Positions 7,589-16,049 of a DNA stretch of 47,057 bases are shown piece by piece. Source of the stretch: Planctomycetota bacterium (GTDB taxonomy: Bacteria; Planctomycetota; Phycisphaerae; Tepidisphaerales; Tepidisphaeraceae); assembly GCA_039182125.1 (NCBI GenBank), contig JBCDCH010000027.1:1-47057 (forward strand), in the 5' to 3' direction. The notes beneath the pieces are model-generated. The model was not told the origin of the DNA. It made no database searches and saw only the letters and a list, made by a program, of their open reading frames with translations. Both the position numbers and the translations under genes were made by a program. Positions within the stretch are counted from its first letter, which is position 1, and every line of letters begins with the position of its first letter.

Positions 7589-8908
7589 TCAGGCTTCGGC
7601 TTCGGATGCGGCCGACTCGAGCTCGCCGGCGAGCAGTTTGATATGAACCCGCGTGATCCGGTGGGCCTCACCGTCGGTGACGGTGAAGCGGGCTTCCTCG
7701 TGGTCGAAGGTCGTGCCCACCTGCGGGATTCGTCCCAGGTGCGTCATGACGAAACCGCCGAGCGTGTCGTAATCCTCTTCCTCGCTCAGCTCCAGGCCGA
7801 ACATGCGGTTGAGGTCGTCGATGTGGAGGCGTGCGTCGCAGTCGGCTTCGGTGTCGTTGAGCTTGTTGAAGTACGCCAGCTCGGCCGGCTCGTGCTCGTC
7901 ACTGATCTCGCCGACCAGTTCCTCGAGCACGTCCTCGATACTGCACAGACCGGCGGTCGCGCCGTACTCGTCCTGCACCACGGCGAGGTGAATCTTCTTG
8001 AGACGGAAGTCCTGCAACAGGTCGAGCAACGGCTTGCGTTCGAAGACGAACAGCGGCGGCCGCATCGCTTCGGAGATGTTGAAGTCCGCCCCGCTCTTGG
8101 CCACCCGACCGATCAGGTCACGGGCGTAGAGAATACCGATGATGTGGTCGAGGTCGTTTTCGTAGACGGGAATGCGGCTGTGGCCGGACTCGATGACCAG
8201 ATCGCGGATTTCGTTGAGCGTCGCATCGCGACGCAAGGCAACGATGTCGGGGCGGGCGGTCATCGCCTCGGACACTTCGCGGTTGCCGAAGACGATCGCA
8301 CGCTCGATCATCTCGCGCTCGTGGTTGTCGAAGGCCCCTTCCTTCTCGCCTTCCTCGACGGCACTGAGCAGTTCGGCTTCGTACTCCTCCTCGACCTCGT
8401 CGGGATCCTCGTCACGCCCGCCGCCGGAAATGCGATCGACCGTCGCGTTGGTCAGATCCTTCAGGGCCGTGAGGGGTTTGAAGATCGTGGCCACCGCGAG
8501 CAGGGGTCGGCCGAAGAACGAGACGACCGACTCGCCGACATGCTCCGCGATGGCGTGCGGCAACAGGACGCTGCAGACCAACGCGATCAAGCCGGTGATG
8601 CCCAGCGCGTAGGCGTAATGCACCAACAGGCCGCCGACCCAGCCGGTCGTCAGATCGAACACGGCCATGAGTAACACGAGGTTGCAGAGCAGCCGCCCCA
8701 CCGCCGCGAGGAACGCCATGTCGTCGCGGGCGTCGTAGATCGGATCAAGCATCGCCTCGCGGTCGCGTTCCTCGAGGACCGCTTCGAGCTTGGCCCGGCT
8801 CAGGTCGCGCGTGGCGAAGGCGATCGTCGAGAGCACAAACGTCAACCCCGTCGCGGCGATGGCAACGAGCCAGACCCACCAGACACCCCCGGTCGTCGCG
8901 GCAAGCAT
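7589..8908 (-). CDS. CorC/HlyC-type transporter-associated CBS membrane protein
   Basis: 439 residues from the ATG at 8908. The N-terminal half is a DUF21/CNNM-like membrane domain with three to four hydrophobic segments (WVWLVAIAATGLTFVLSTIAF; CNLVLLMAVF; ITGLIALVCSVLLPHAIAEHVG). It is followed by an acidic linker, then the conserved GAFDNHEREMIERAIVFG. A CBS pair lies at about 217-335 (MTARPDIVAL, SGHSRIPVYE, GILYARDL, VVQDEYGATAGLCSIEDVLEELVGEI). The C-terminal CorC_HlyC domain covers about 350-430 (GGFVMTHLGRIP). The family is linked to Mg2+/Co2+ efflux; CorC proteins commonly sit beside ybeY, as here (5-base gap). Substrate not determinable. The open frame continues upstream of 8908, but that part overlaps ybeY and is shadow. 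Confidence 0.85.
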   Translation of the reverse strand: MLAATTGGVWWVWLVAIAATGLTFVLSTIAFATRDLSRAKLEAVLEERDREAMLDPIYDARDDMAFLAAVGRLLCNLVLLMAVFDLTTGWVGGLLVHYAYALGITGLIALVCSVLLPHAIAEHVGESVVSFFGRPLLAVATIFKPLTALKDLTNATVDRISGGGRDEDPDEVEEEYEAELLSAVEEGEKEGAFDNHEREMIERAIVFGNREVSEAMTARPDIVALRRDATLNEIRDLVIESGHSRIPVYENDLDHIIGILYARDLIGRVAKSGADFNISEAMRPPLFVFERKPLLDLLQDFRLKKIHLAVVQDEYGATAGLCSIEDVLEELVGEISDEHEPAELAYFNKLNDTEADCDARLHIDDLNRMFGLELSEEEDYDTLGGFVMTHLGRIPQVGTTFDHEEARFTVTDGEAHRITRVHIKLLAGELESAASEAEA

Positions 8909-8913
8909 GGGAC

Positions 8914-9396
8914 TCACGCGACGCCTCCGGTGCTGGATTCGACCGATGATTCGAAGACCGCCCCGACGCCGATCTCCGTGAGCAGCTCGTCTTCTCGCGC
9001 GTGCATGGCGCGGAAGTCGTCGGCCGATTGATCGTCGTAGCCGCACAGGTGCAGCGTGCCATGCAACGCATACAGCAGCAGTTCGTCGGCGAGGTCGGTG
9101 CCGCGCTCGGCGGCGGTGCGGCGGGCCTGGGCCACGCACACGATCACCTCGCCCTCGGTGCAGCGTTCCTGCTCGTCGTGGTCGAGTTCGAAGGTCAGCA
9201 CGTCGGTCGGCGTTGGGTCGCCGCTGAACCGTCCGTGCAACTCGGACATCACCTTGTCCCCGACGAGCGCGACCGAAAGCTCGACCAGCACCGACTCACC
9301 ACGCTCGGCCAGCAACGCCAGGCAGCGGTCGAGGTGCTCACGGACATGTTCGACATGCGCGCGTCCGGCGCGGGCGGTGACGGTCAGGTCGGTCAT
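8914..9396 (-). CDS. ybeY: Endoribonuclease YbeY
   Basis: 160 residues from the ATG at 9396 (MTDLTVTARAG). Several in-frame ATGs upstream up to 9459 would add residues that do not align with the family. YbeY is a single-strand RNA endonuclease required for 16S 3'-end maturation and ribosome quality control. GDPTPTDVLTFEL matches the family's GxxxxTDVLSFP segment, and HGTLHLCGYDD matches HGxLHLxGYDH. The first two zinc histidines are present, but the third ligand is Asp instead of His; a substitution at this place also occurs in other bacterial YbeY proteins, as far as I recall. It lies in the conserved phoH-pgpH-ybeY-corC order, supporting the call. Confidence 0.9.
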   Translation of the reverse strand: MTDLTVTARAGRAHVEHVREHLDRCLALLAERGESVLVELSVALVGDKVMSELHGRFSGDPTPTDVLTFELDHDEQERCTEGEVIVCVAQARRTAAERGTDLADELLLYALHGTLHLCGYDDQSADDFRAMHAREDELLTEIGVGAVFESSVESSTGGVA

Positions 9397-9455
9397 GAAT
9401 GACGGGGTCATCAAGGACGAGCTCATCAGCGTCGGCAGTATACACCCGTGCATCG

Positions 9456-11771
9456 TCAACCCGCCGCCGCGATGGTGGGACCGGTTGTCTGGACCGGCAC
9501 GACGGGCTCTTCCTTGTCGCTGGGGTACTCGATCCGGCCGTGGTAGATGCTCACCAGCGACTTCACCAGCGAGCGCTTGACCGCGTCGAGATCGCGCATG
9601 GTCAGGCCGCTGTCGTCGAACTGGCCGTCGAGCAGCCGTTTCATCGCCAGGTCGCCGACACGCTGCTCGATCTTGTTGGGCGTGTGTTCCTTCATCGCCC
9701 GCACCGCCGACTCGCAGGTGTCGGCGAGCATCATGATCGCCGTCTCGCGACTGCGCGGCTTGGGGCCCTGGTAGCGGTACTGGCTCTCGGCGACCGTCTC
9801 GTCGGACGCCTCGGACTTCTCCATCGCGTTGCGGTAGAAGTACTCGACGAGCGTCGTGCCGTGGTGCTCGGTGATGAAGGGGACGATCGACCGCGGCAGG
9901 TGATGCTGGCGAGCGAGTTCGACGCCGTCCTTGACGTGGCCGATGATCACGAGGATCGACACGCTCGGCGAGAGATTCAGGTGACGCGACTCGCCGCCGG
10001 ACTGGTTCTCTATGAAGTACTCGCTCTTGTTGATCTTGCCGATGTCGTGGTAGTAGCCGGCGACGCGGCAGAGCAAGGCATCAGCCCCGACGGCGCGGGC
10101 GGCTTCCTCGGCAAGAATCGCGACCTGCATCGAGTGGTTGTAGCTGCCGGGCGCACGCAACTGAAGTTGGCGGAGCAGTTCGCTGTTGACGTCGGCCAGT
10201 TCGAGCAGCGTCATGCTCGTGGTGATGCGGAAGGCCTTCTCAATGAACGGCAGGATGCCGAGCACGACAAATCCCACGCCCAGCCCCGCCGCCCCGGCAT
10301 ACAACGCGTTACGCAGGATGAACGAGTAGGGATCGAGCTCGGTGAGCCCGACCGCCGTCGCGGTGAGCATCATCACGACCGCCGACGCACCGCCGACCTC
10401 GATGAGCTTGGAGCGGTTGCGGACCTCATCGAGCAGGACGACGACAGTCACCACGCCGGCCGCGATGATCAACAGCAGACCAATACCTTGTGACGTTGCC
10501 AGCGTGACGAATGCGGCGTGCACGATCGACGCGCCCAAGGCATACCGCCGGTCATACGCGATCGACAGGATCATCGCGACGAGCAGGGTCGGCGCGACGG
10601 CAAAGAGATAGAGCGGCGAGGTGCCGGTCGCGGCGAGTTGGGCCACGAGCACGGTACCGATGAACAGGCCGGCCAACCCAATCGCGCGGACATGGTTCTG
10701 GATGATCCGCGGCTGATACACCATCGTGTAGACGCCGAGGAACGCGGTGAGCAGCAGCGTCATCCCCGCGAGACCGCCGAGCTTGGCATAGACCGCATCG
10801 GCACCGAGCGATCCGCGATAGGCACGGGCTTCGGTGCGCAGCAGGGCCAGGTCGCGGAGGTCGATCTTCTTGCCGGCCGGGACGACGGTATCGCGGGCGG
10901 CGAAGCCGAGGTTACCCCGCACGGCCGCCACCAAATCACCGGCGACCTCCCTCGCGCGGGACGTCGCATCCTCGTCGAGCTCGTGTGTCGCCGAGATACG
11001 GGCAAGACTCAACAACGCGATCTTCCCGTACAGTTCCGGCGCGAACTCCTGCTCGCCGGTTTTGATCAGCAGTTCCTGTAGCTTGTCCGAACCGAGCGGG
11101 TAGACATAACTCAGGTCGAGCCGATCGACGCCCTCGGCACGGATGTCGTTCCGGGAATCGCCGAGGATTTCCTCGGGCCGGAGGATGACCGGGTTACGTG
11201 TTCGAAGGCGGCTGACGTATTCGTAGACCTCTTTGTTGTACGTCCGTGGCTGCACCCCGGCGATCGCCTGAAGTCGGACCATCGTCGCATTGTCCAGCAC
11301 CTCTCGCAGTGCCGGGTCGAGATCTCCGAGATCCTTACCAACCAACTGGTCCGGAAGATCGGTCAGCCATTGCTCAAGATCGTCGAACGGATCGAGCTCG
11401 ACCCGGTTGAACACGCGCGGCGTCGCCTCCATCTCGACGACTCGCTCCTGCTGATGCTTGGCCTGGTCGTAAAACTCGAACGGAACGCGGGCCACGACAT
11501 CGTGGCGAACCGTCTGCCCGAGTCGGTACGGCACGACGTCCGGGCGAAGTTGGAGCATCAACCCCAACAGCATCGCGAACACCAAGCCGATGCACACCGA
11601 CACCCAAGTCGAGTCGCGCGTGAGCCATTCCCGGACCCCGGTCATGTCTTCCTTGCGCAGTCGGCGGACCATGTCCCGGCGTTGCTCGACGGCGACCTTG
11701 CGGGGTCGCACCGCCTCGAGCGAGCCGGAGAAGTGGGTAGGCGTTTTGCTGGGTTTCTTGCCGTCAGGCAT
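9456..11771 (-). CDS. pgpH: 7TMR-HD membrane phosphodiesterase, PgpH type (cyclic-di-AMP)
   Basis: 771 residues. Order: basic cytoplasmic tail, one TM helix (about 55-75), a large extracytoplasmic 7TMR-HDED domain (about 80-325), a block of seven TM helices (about 335-512), then a cytoplasmic HD domain (about 530-710). HD residues are clear: H546 in SYNHSMQVA, H575-D576 in YYHDIGKINKSEYF, and EHHGTTLVEYFY further on. PgpH in Listeria hydrolyses c-di-AMP to pApA, and this architecture is the same. It sits between phoH (41 bases upstream) and ybeY, the common order in Firmicutes and planctomycetes. The C-terminal tail overlaps the 5' extension of ybeY but not its chosen start. The c-di-AMP substrate is inferred from family; no diadenylate cyclase is in the window. 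Confidence 0.87.
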   Translation of the reverse strand: MPDGKKPSKTPTHFSGSLEAVRPRKVAVEQRRDMVRRLRKEDMTGVREWLTRDSTWVSVCIGLVFAMLLGLMLQLRPDVVPYRLGQTVRHDVVARVPFEFYDQAKHQQERVVEMEATPRVFNRVELDPFDDLEQWLTDLPDQLVGKDLGDLDPALREVLDNATMVRLQAIAGVQPRTYNKEVYEYVSRLRTRNPVILRPEEILGDSRNDIRAEGVDRLDLSYVYPLGSDKLQELLIKTGEQEFAPELYGKIALLSLARISATHELDEDATSRAREVAGDLVAAVRGNLGFAARDTVVPAGKKIDLRDLALLRTEARAYRGSLGADAVYAKLGGLAGMTLLLTAFLGVYTMVYQPRIIQNHVRAIGLAGLFIGTVLVAQLAATGTSPLYLFAVAPTLLVAMILSIAYDRRYALGASIVHAAFVTLATSQGIGLLLIIAAGVVTVVVLLDEVRNRSKLIEVGGASAVVMMLTATAVGLTELDPYSFILRNALYAGAAGLGVGFVVLGILPFIEKAFRITTSMTLLELADVNSELLRQLQLRAPGSYNHSMQVAILAEEAARAVGADALLCRVAGYYHDIGKINKSEYFIENQSGGESRHLNLSPSVSILVIIGHVKDGVELARQHHLPRSIVPFITEHHGTTLVEYFYRNAMEKSEASDETVAESQYRYQGPKPRSRETAIMMLADTCESAVRAMKEHTPNKIEQRVGDLAMKRLLDGQFDDSGLTMRDLDAVKRSLVKSLVSIYHGRIEYPSDKEEPVVPVQTTGPTIAAAG

Positions 11772-11812
11772 GAAGGTCGAACTCCGAAAGGGAGCGATCC
11801 ATCGGGTTGGGG

Positions 11813-12775
11813 CTACGGCATGTCCTCGTGGCCGTAGGCGGTGATGATATTCTGCACGAGCCGATGTCGTACCACATCACCGCGTAAAAGTTGAACCGTC
11901 GCGACACCTTCCACACCTTCTAAGCGGTGAATGGCGTCGACAAGTCCGGAACGTGTTCGGGCATCGAGGTCATTTTGACGCACATCGCCCGTGACGATCA
12001 TTTTGCTGTTGTGGCCGAGTCGGGTCAGAAACATGAGCATCTGCGACTCGGTGGTGTTCTGGGCCTCGTCCATGATGCAGGCGGCGTCGTTGAGCGTCCG
12101 GCCCCGCATGAACGCCAACGGCACCACCTCAATGACGTCGTTGACCATGAACCGCTTGACCTGCTCGAAGTCCATCATGTCGTTGAGCGCGTCGAAGAGC
12201 GGGCGGAGATACGGGTTCACCTTCGCCTGCAGGTCGCCGGGGAGGAACCCGAGCCGCTCGCCGGCCTCCACCGCCGGGCGGGCCAGGACCAACTTCTTGA
12301 TCTGGCCCCGCTTGAGCATCGACACGGCGGCGGCGACGGCCAAGTAGGTTTTTCCCGTACCCGCCGGGCCGCTGCAAAACGTCAGGTCGTGGCTGAAAAT
12401 CGCGTCCAGGTACGCTTTCTGCCCCGGCGTCTTGGCGAACACCCGCCGGCCCTTGGCGAAGACCTCCACCGCGTCGCCGCTGCGGGCCTGTTCCGCATCG
12501 GCCGCTTCGAGCACCGCATTGCCCACATCCTCGGCCGAGAGGTGATCCTTGCGGCGGAGGGTGTGCTGTAGGTTCTTGATCACCGCCGCGGCTTTCTCGA
12601 CCTTGGCTGAGTCACCGTCGAGGCGGATCGTGTCATCGCGTGCCACGACCTTCACGCCAAGATTGCTGCGCAGCAAACGAAGATTCCGATCGGCGGTGCC
12701 GAAAAGGGCCAACTTCTTCGCGGGTTGGTCGATGGGAACGGTGAGCTGCACGGTGAGGGTCGTAGAACGTCGCAC
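11813..12775 (-). CDS. phoH: PhoH-family P-loop ATPase
   Basis: 320 residues, typical for PhoH/YbeZ. An N-terminal KH-like segment (about 10-75) precedes the ATPase domain. Walker A is GPAGTGKT (136-143), and Walker B with its glutamate is MDEAQN (235-240), followed by [14 protein letters not shown] and [11 protein letters not shown], all diagnostic. PhoH proteins partner with YbeY in rRNA processing and RNA turnover. It heads the minus-strand phoH-pgpH-ybeY-corC run, with a 123-base divergent gap to a P-loop kinase gene. The chosen start follows the conserved basic N-terminus. Cytoplasmic; assignment firm. Confidence 0.93.
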   Translation of the reverse strand: MRRSTTLTVQLTVPIDQPAKKLALFGTADRNLRLLRSNLGVKVVARDDTIRLDGDSAKVEKAAAVIKNLQHTLRRKDHLSAEDVGNAVLEAADAEQARSGDAVEVFAKGRRVFAKTPGQKAYLDAIFSHDLTFCSGPAGTGKTYLAVAAAVSMLKRGQIKKLVLARPAVEAGERLGFLPGDLQAKVNPYLRPLFDALNDMMDFEQVKRFMVNDVIEVVPLAFMRGRTLNDAACIMDEAQNTTESQMLMFLTRLGHNSKMIVTGDVRQNDLDARTRSGLVDAIHRLEGVEGVATVQLLRGDVVRHRLVQNIITAYGHEDMP

Positions 12776-12898
12776 GCCTATCGGCGGTTTACCACTTTAG
12801 TCAGTCGGAATCGGAATATCGGACGCCCGCCGGAAATCCAAACATTCTACTTACCCGCAGTCCCCGCCACCCTTGCCGAAAGGGTCGCCATCGTCAGG

Positions 12899-13414
12899 AT
12901 GATCCCCGTGCCCCGTCCTCAACTCCACGTCATCTGCGGCTTGCCCGGCAGTGGCAAGACCACGCTTGCCAAACGGCTCGAAACGGACCTGCCCGGGGTT
13001 CGCCTCAGCCCTGACGAATGGATCACTGCGGTGGTCGAGCCGGAGAAACACCTGCACGTCTCCGACACCTACCGCGATGCGATCGAGACGCTGCAGTGGG
13101 ACCTCGGCCAACGGATGCTACGGGCCGGCTGCAATGTCATCATCGAATGGGGCACCTGGGGTCGCGGCGAACGGGACAAGCTCCGCGACGAAGGCCGGGC
13201 CGCCGGGGCAAGCGTGCATTTGCACTATCTCGAAGTCGATCCCGCCGAGTTGCTCCAACGCCTCCGCGCCCGCAACGCCAACCTCCCCGCCGACGAAATC
13301 TTCATGCCGCCCTCGCACTTGGAGGAGCAACTGGGCGCGTGGGCGAACCTGATCGAAAAGCCCAACGCTGCGGAGCTGGCGACGTGGGACAGGGTTTCTC
13401 CAAACACGGCGTAG
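12899..13414 (+). CDS. Predicted P-loop kinase (zeta/CPT-like AAA_33 family)
   Basis: 171 residues from the ATG at 12899; a GTG at 12908 is an alternative, and the open frame continues upstream over phoH without family support. Walker A is CGLPGSGKTTLAKRLE close to the N-terminus. RLSPDEW supplies the Asp expected for phosphotransfer in this group, and NVIIEWGTWGRGERDKLR resembles the segment in small-molecule kinases (often WG.W.R.ERD). YLEVDPAELLQRLRARN forms the lid with Arg residues. Members of this AAA_33 family phosphorylate small metabolites or antibiotics; some are zeta toxins, but no antitoxin partner is seen. The gene stands alone, divergent from phoH, and its stop codon is embedded in a long inverted repeat. 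Confidence 0.7.
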   Translation: MIPVPRPQLHVICGLPGSGKTTLAKRLETDLPGVRLSPDEWITAVVEPEKHLHVSDTYRDAIETLQWDLGQRMLRAGCNVIIEWGTWGRGERDKLRDEGRAAGASVHLHYLEVDPAELLQRLRARNANLPADEIFMPPSHLEEQLGAWANLIEKPNAAELATWDRVSPNTA

Positions 13415-13479
13415 CGGAGCGACGAAGTCGTCCGTAATGCCAACGTCACCGCAACACGGGCGACTTCATCGCCTCGCTA
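13412..13479. repeat. Imperfect 24-bp inverted repeat with 20-base loop (REP-like or terminator)
   Basis: Arms 13412-13435 and 13456-13479 match at 20 of 24 positions by my count; the conserved core is GACGAAGTCG against CGACTTCATC. The left arm begins at the stop codon of the kinase gene. It may act as a bidirectional terminator between this gene and the convergent small gene ending at 13530, or be a dispersed REP-type element. No second copy with this core was found in the window. Confidence 0.5.
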
Positions 13480-13529
13480 AACGTTGGAACCAAGAACTGA
13501 CCGACGCAAGTGATGCCAGCACGGTTTTT

Positions 13530-13871
13530 TTAGCCGCTGGACTTTTCATTTGTTTGAACGTCGAGCAGGACGAGAAGCTCCCGCAACTCCGCTACGCAAC
13601 CGCCGCGATATTCGCTCGCGAAGACAGAAGCGGCATCGTTGATCAACTCCGTGGCGATGTTTCGAACAACGTCGCTATACCGCTCGGGCAAACCCTCGAT
13701 CGTCCAAGTATCGATCGCCTGCATGGACGCTTGTTTCGCGATGAACTCGCGGCAGAACGTCGGGTCACCGACCGATCGCCGTTTCAGTTGGTCGATCGGA
13801 ATCCGATGCGGCGTACGATGCGTTGAGAACCAGATCTCGCCATTCTGCAATGCTATCGCGGGCGCTCCCAT
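13530..13871 (-). CDS. Hypothetical 113-residue protein
   Basis: I do not recognise a family. The product begins MGAPAIALQNGEIWFSTHRTPHRIPI and is otherwise helical and polar, without signal peptide or membrane segment. The start lies three bases beyond the stop of lptB on the same strand, which argues for a real co-transcribed gene rather than a chance frame. A plus-strand frame covers the same bases (13437-13826), but its composition is poor and it has no matching context. The segment is somewhat less GC-rich than its neighbours and ends in Ser/Lys residues, so it could be a recent acquisition. Function unknown. Confidence 0.5.
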   Translation of the reverse strand: MGAPAIALQNGEIWFSTHRTPHRIPIDQLKRRSVGDPTFCREFIAKQASMQAIDTWTIEGLPERYSDVVRNIATELINDAASVFASEYRGGCVAELRELLVLLDVQTNEKSSG

Positions 13872-13874
13872 CGC

Positions 13875-14618
13875 TCACACCCCCGCCAGTTCGTCCATGT
13901 CGAACGTGCTACCGAGGTAGGTCCTGCGCACCGCTTCATCGTTCTTGATCTCGGCGGGGGTGCCCTCGGCGAAGACTTTGCCGTTGTCGATCACGAGCAC
14001 ACGATCGCAGGTCTTGAGCGTGAAGACCGCGTCGTGGTCGGTGATCAGGACGCTCTTGCCGAACTCATTTTTCAGGCGGATCACCTCGCGGCGCAGGTCG
14101 TCCTTGGCGATCGGGTCAACTTCGGCAAAGGGCTCGTCGAGCAGGATCAGCTTGGGGTTGGTGATCAGCGACCGGGCGATTTCGAGCTTGCGTTTTTCGC
14201 CGCCGGAGCAGAGGTGGGCTTTCTGATTACGGACCGATTCGAGCCCGAAGCGCCGCAGCAGTTCCTCGCCCTTTTCCCGGCGCTGGCTCCGATTGAACGG
14301 CATCGTCTCGAGGATCGCCTGAAGGTTCTGCCAGACGGTGAGCTGGCGGAAGATGGATTGTTCCTGGGAGAGATACCCGATGCCGCGACGGGCGCGTTTG
14401 TACATCGGCAGCTTGGTGATGTCGTCGCCGTCGAAGTGGACCACGCCCTGGTCGGGGCGGACCATGCCGAGAATCATGCGGAAGCAGGTGGTTTTGCCGG
14501 CCCCGTTGCGGCCGAGCAGGCCGACGATCTCACGCTGGCTGAGGGTGAACGAGACGTCGTCGACGACCCGCCGGCCGGCGTAGCTTTTGACGAGTTGGCT
14601 GACGGTGAGCAGGTTCAT
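13875..14618 (-). CDS. lptB: LPS export ABC ATPase LptB
   Basis: 247 residues from the ATG at 14618; the frame is open to 14786, but those extra residues precede the conserved N-terminus. LptB powers extraction of lipopolysaccharide from the inner membrane with LptF/LptG. Walker A is GRNGAGKT (36-43), the Q-loop lies in YLSQEQSIFRQLTVWQNL (a run specific to LptB and its relatives), the signature is CSGGEKRKLEIARSL (one change from LSGGE), Walker B is LILLDEPFAEVDPIA, and the switch histidine is in ITDHDA. The rest of the Lpt system is not in the window. It indicates a diderm envelope with LPS-like lipid, consistent with a planctomycete. The downstream 113-residue gene is probably in the same transcript. 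Confidence 0.9.
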   Translation of the reverse strand: MNLLTVSQLVKSYAGRRVVDDVSFTLSQREIVGLLGRNGAGKTTCFRMILGMVRPDQGVVHFDGDDITKLPMYKRARRGIGYLSQEQSIFRQLTVWQNLQAILETMPFNRSQRREKGEELLRRFGLESVRNQKAHLCSGGEKRKLEIARSLITNPKLILLDEPFAEVDPIAKDDLRREVIRLKNEFGKSVLITDHDAVFTLKTCDRVLVIDNGKVFAEGTPAEIKNDEAVRRTYLGSTFDMDELAGV

Positions 14619-15089
14619 GGTCGTCGGCCGCCGGTCGGGTGACAGACCGGGCAGCGTGGCCAGCATCGGGCGGGCGTCGCCATTTGCAAGCGCGGTCCTG
14701 CCCGGGTGAGACACGGAGCCCCTCACGACCCCCTTCGGCCGATCGCGGACCGGTTGCAGCTTCAACAAGTGCGGCAATGTGGTCACCCCCGCCGGACGCC
14801 ACCGGTCGACACCGCGTTTCGTCGATCAACCTGGCCGATCCGCCACGACAGGTCATGGGGAAACAATGGGGACAACCCCAAAGTCAACCTCCGCCGACTG
14901 TCAGAATGGCGGTTTTCGGCGGGAGCCGAGCCGGCCGGCCAAATCAGATCGTAACGGTTACGCGGACCACCCCGCCGCAACGGCAAATCGTTCCTAAATG
15001 CTTTTGAAAAGACTATTTAGGCAGAAATCACCCCGAAATCCTGTTCCGCGACTTGAATCTTTGTTGGCAACGCGCTAGCGACCCGAACG
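14619..15089. other. Gene-free 471-base region between lptB and the ABC ATPase gene
   Basis: No supportable gene on either strand; the short frames (about 70-120 codons) here have no start context or family features. The right half holds two palindromes: a perfect 13-base one (CGTAAC-G-GTTACG, 14950-14962) and an AT-rich stem at 14993-15021. A GGGG/CCCC stem lies at about 14867-14880. This region must contain the lptB promoter, but no convincing -35/-10 pair could be read. Confidence 0.6.
14993..15021. repeat. AT-rich inverted repeat, possible operator or terminator
   Basis: CCTAAA pairs with TTTAGG at the ends, and CTTTT with AAAAG inside, in a locally AT-rich patch within GC-rich DNA. It lies about 70 bases past the stop of the ABC ATPase gene. 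There is no T run on the minus strand, so a terminator is only one option; an operator is equally possible. Confidence 0.4.
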
Positions 15090-16049
15090 TTATCGGGCGG
15101 GAGCCGAAGGGTTGCCGACAACCTCGGGTTTGCTTGTGGATAACTCGTCGACAACTGCCCCGGCGGTTTTGTCGCGGGGCACCGGTTCGACCGGCATTTC
15201 AGGCTCGAACACGATGCGACGGATCGCGTGACGCTGCTCGTAGAACGACTCGGGCTTGCGTTCATCCCCGACCGCGAAGATCGGCGCGGGCTCGTCGTAA
15301 ACGATCGTCGCCCCGGGGCACTCGGCATGCCCGGCCCCCTGCCAGTTCCAATACTGGCTCAGGCCCAAAATCCGGTCGCTCACAAGGATCGCCTCGTTGA
15401 GTTCGTGCGTGACGATCAGAATCGTGTGCGGCGGGCGCTTCCCGGCGGCTTTGGCGGCTTGATTCTCGGCGTAAAAGCCCAAAAGCATGTCTTGCAGCTC
15501 TTCGCGGGTCGCCTCGTCGAGTGCACCGAAGGGTTCGTCGAGCAAGAGGATGCTCGGACGAAGGATCATGGCCTGGGCGATGGCGACGCGTTGCCGCATG
15601 CCGCCCGAGAGTTCGGACGGGTACCGGTCGGCTGCGTCGGCGAGGCCGACCTTCGCGAGCCACTTGTCTGCCTCGCCACGCCACTTGCGTTTCATCTCCC
15701 GTGTCCGCAGCGGGTGCAGCAGGCGTTGCCAGAGGTGCGTCGAGTCAAGGATCGGTCCAATCGCAACGTTCTTCCGCGCGGTCAGGTACGGAAACAGCGT
15801 GTACCGCTGGTAGACGATCCCACGGTCACGCCCCGGGCCGTCAACCTCGCGACCATCGACTTTGATCGACCCCACGTTTTGCGGCACCGTTCCCAGGATC
15901 GCGTTCAGCAACGTCGACTTCCCGCAACCCGACGGCCCGACCAGTGCCGTGATCGACCCGGCCTCGATGTCGAAGTTCAGATCGTGCAGGACGTGCGTGT
16001 CGCCGAATGACTTGGAGACGCCGCGGATTTGGAGAAGCGTGTCGGTCAA
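15090..16049 (-). CDS. ABC importer ATPase, NitT/TauT family
   Basis: About 319 residues if translation begins at the TTG at 16049, which overlaps the permease stop in a TTGA, the analogue of the common ATGA coupling; a GTG at 16067 is the alternative. Walker A is GPSGCGKST (about 38-46), the signature LSGGMRQRVAIAQAM, Walker B ILLLDEPFGALD and the switch histidine VTHEL. The ABC core is like SsuB/TauB. After the core there is a long C-terminal extension (about 80 residues with AECPGATIVYDEPAP and a Pro/Lys tail) that is not typical of SsuB/TauB. Together with the adjacent permease and lipoprotein it forms one importer, probably for a small organic nitrogen or sulfur compound; substrate unproven. 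Confidence 0.85.
   Translation of the reverse strand: MTDTLLQIRGVSKSFGDTHVLHDLNFDIEAGSITALVGPSGCGKSTLLNAILGTVPQNVGSIKVDGREVDGPGRDRGIVYQRYTLFPYLTARKNVAIGPILDSTHLWQRLLHPLRTREMKRKWRGEADKWLAKVGLADAADRYPSELSGGMRQRVAIAQAMILRPSILLLDEPFGALDEATREELQDMLLGFYAENQAAKAAGKRPPHTILIVTHELNEAILVSDRILGLSQYWNWQGAGHAECPGATIVYDEPAPIFAVGDERKPESFYEQRHAIRRIVFEPEMPVEPVPRDKTAGAVVDELSTSKPEVVGNPSAPAR

Noticed and set aside
9399-10493. Long plus-strand open frame opposite the PgpH-type gene
   Set aside because: Rich in Arg, His, Asp and Val repeats without motifs; it is the antisense image of a GC-rich gene whose product is clearly a known family.
12899-13414. Zeta toxin of a toxin-antitoxin pair
   Set aside because: The P-loop kinase fold fits, but no small antitoxin gene precedes or follows it on the same strand.
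13437-13826. Plus-strand 129-codon gene between the kinase and lptB
   Set aside because: It begins inside the loop of the inverted repeat, runs opposite the better placed 113-residue gene, and shows no family features.
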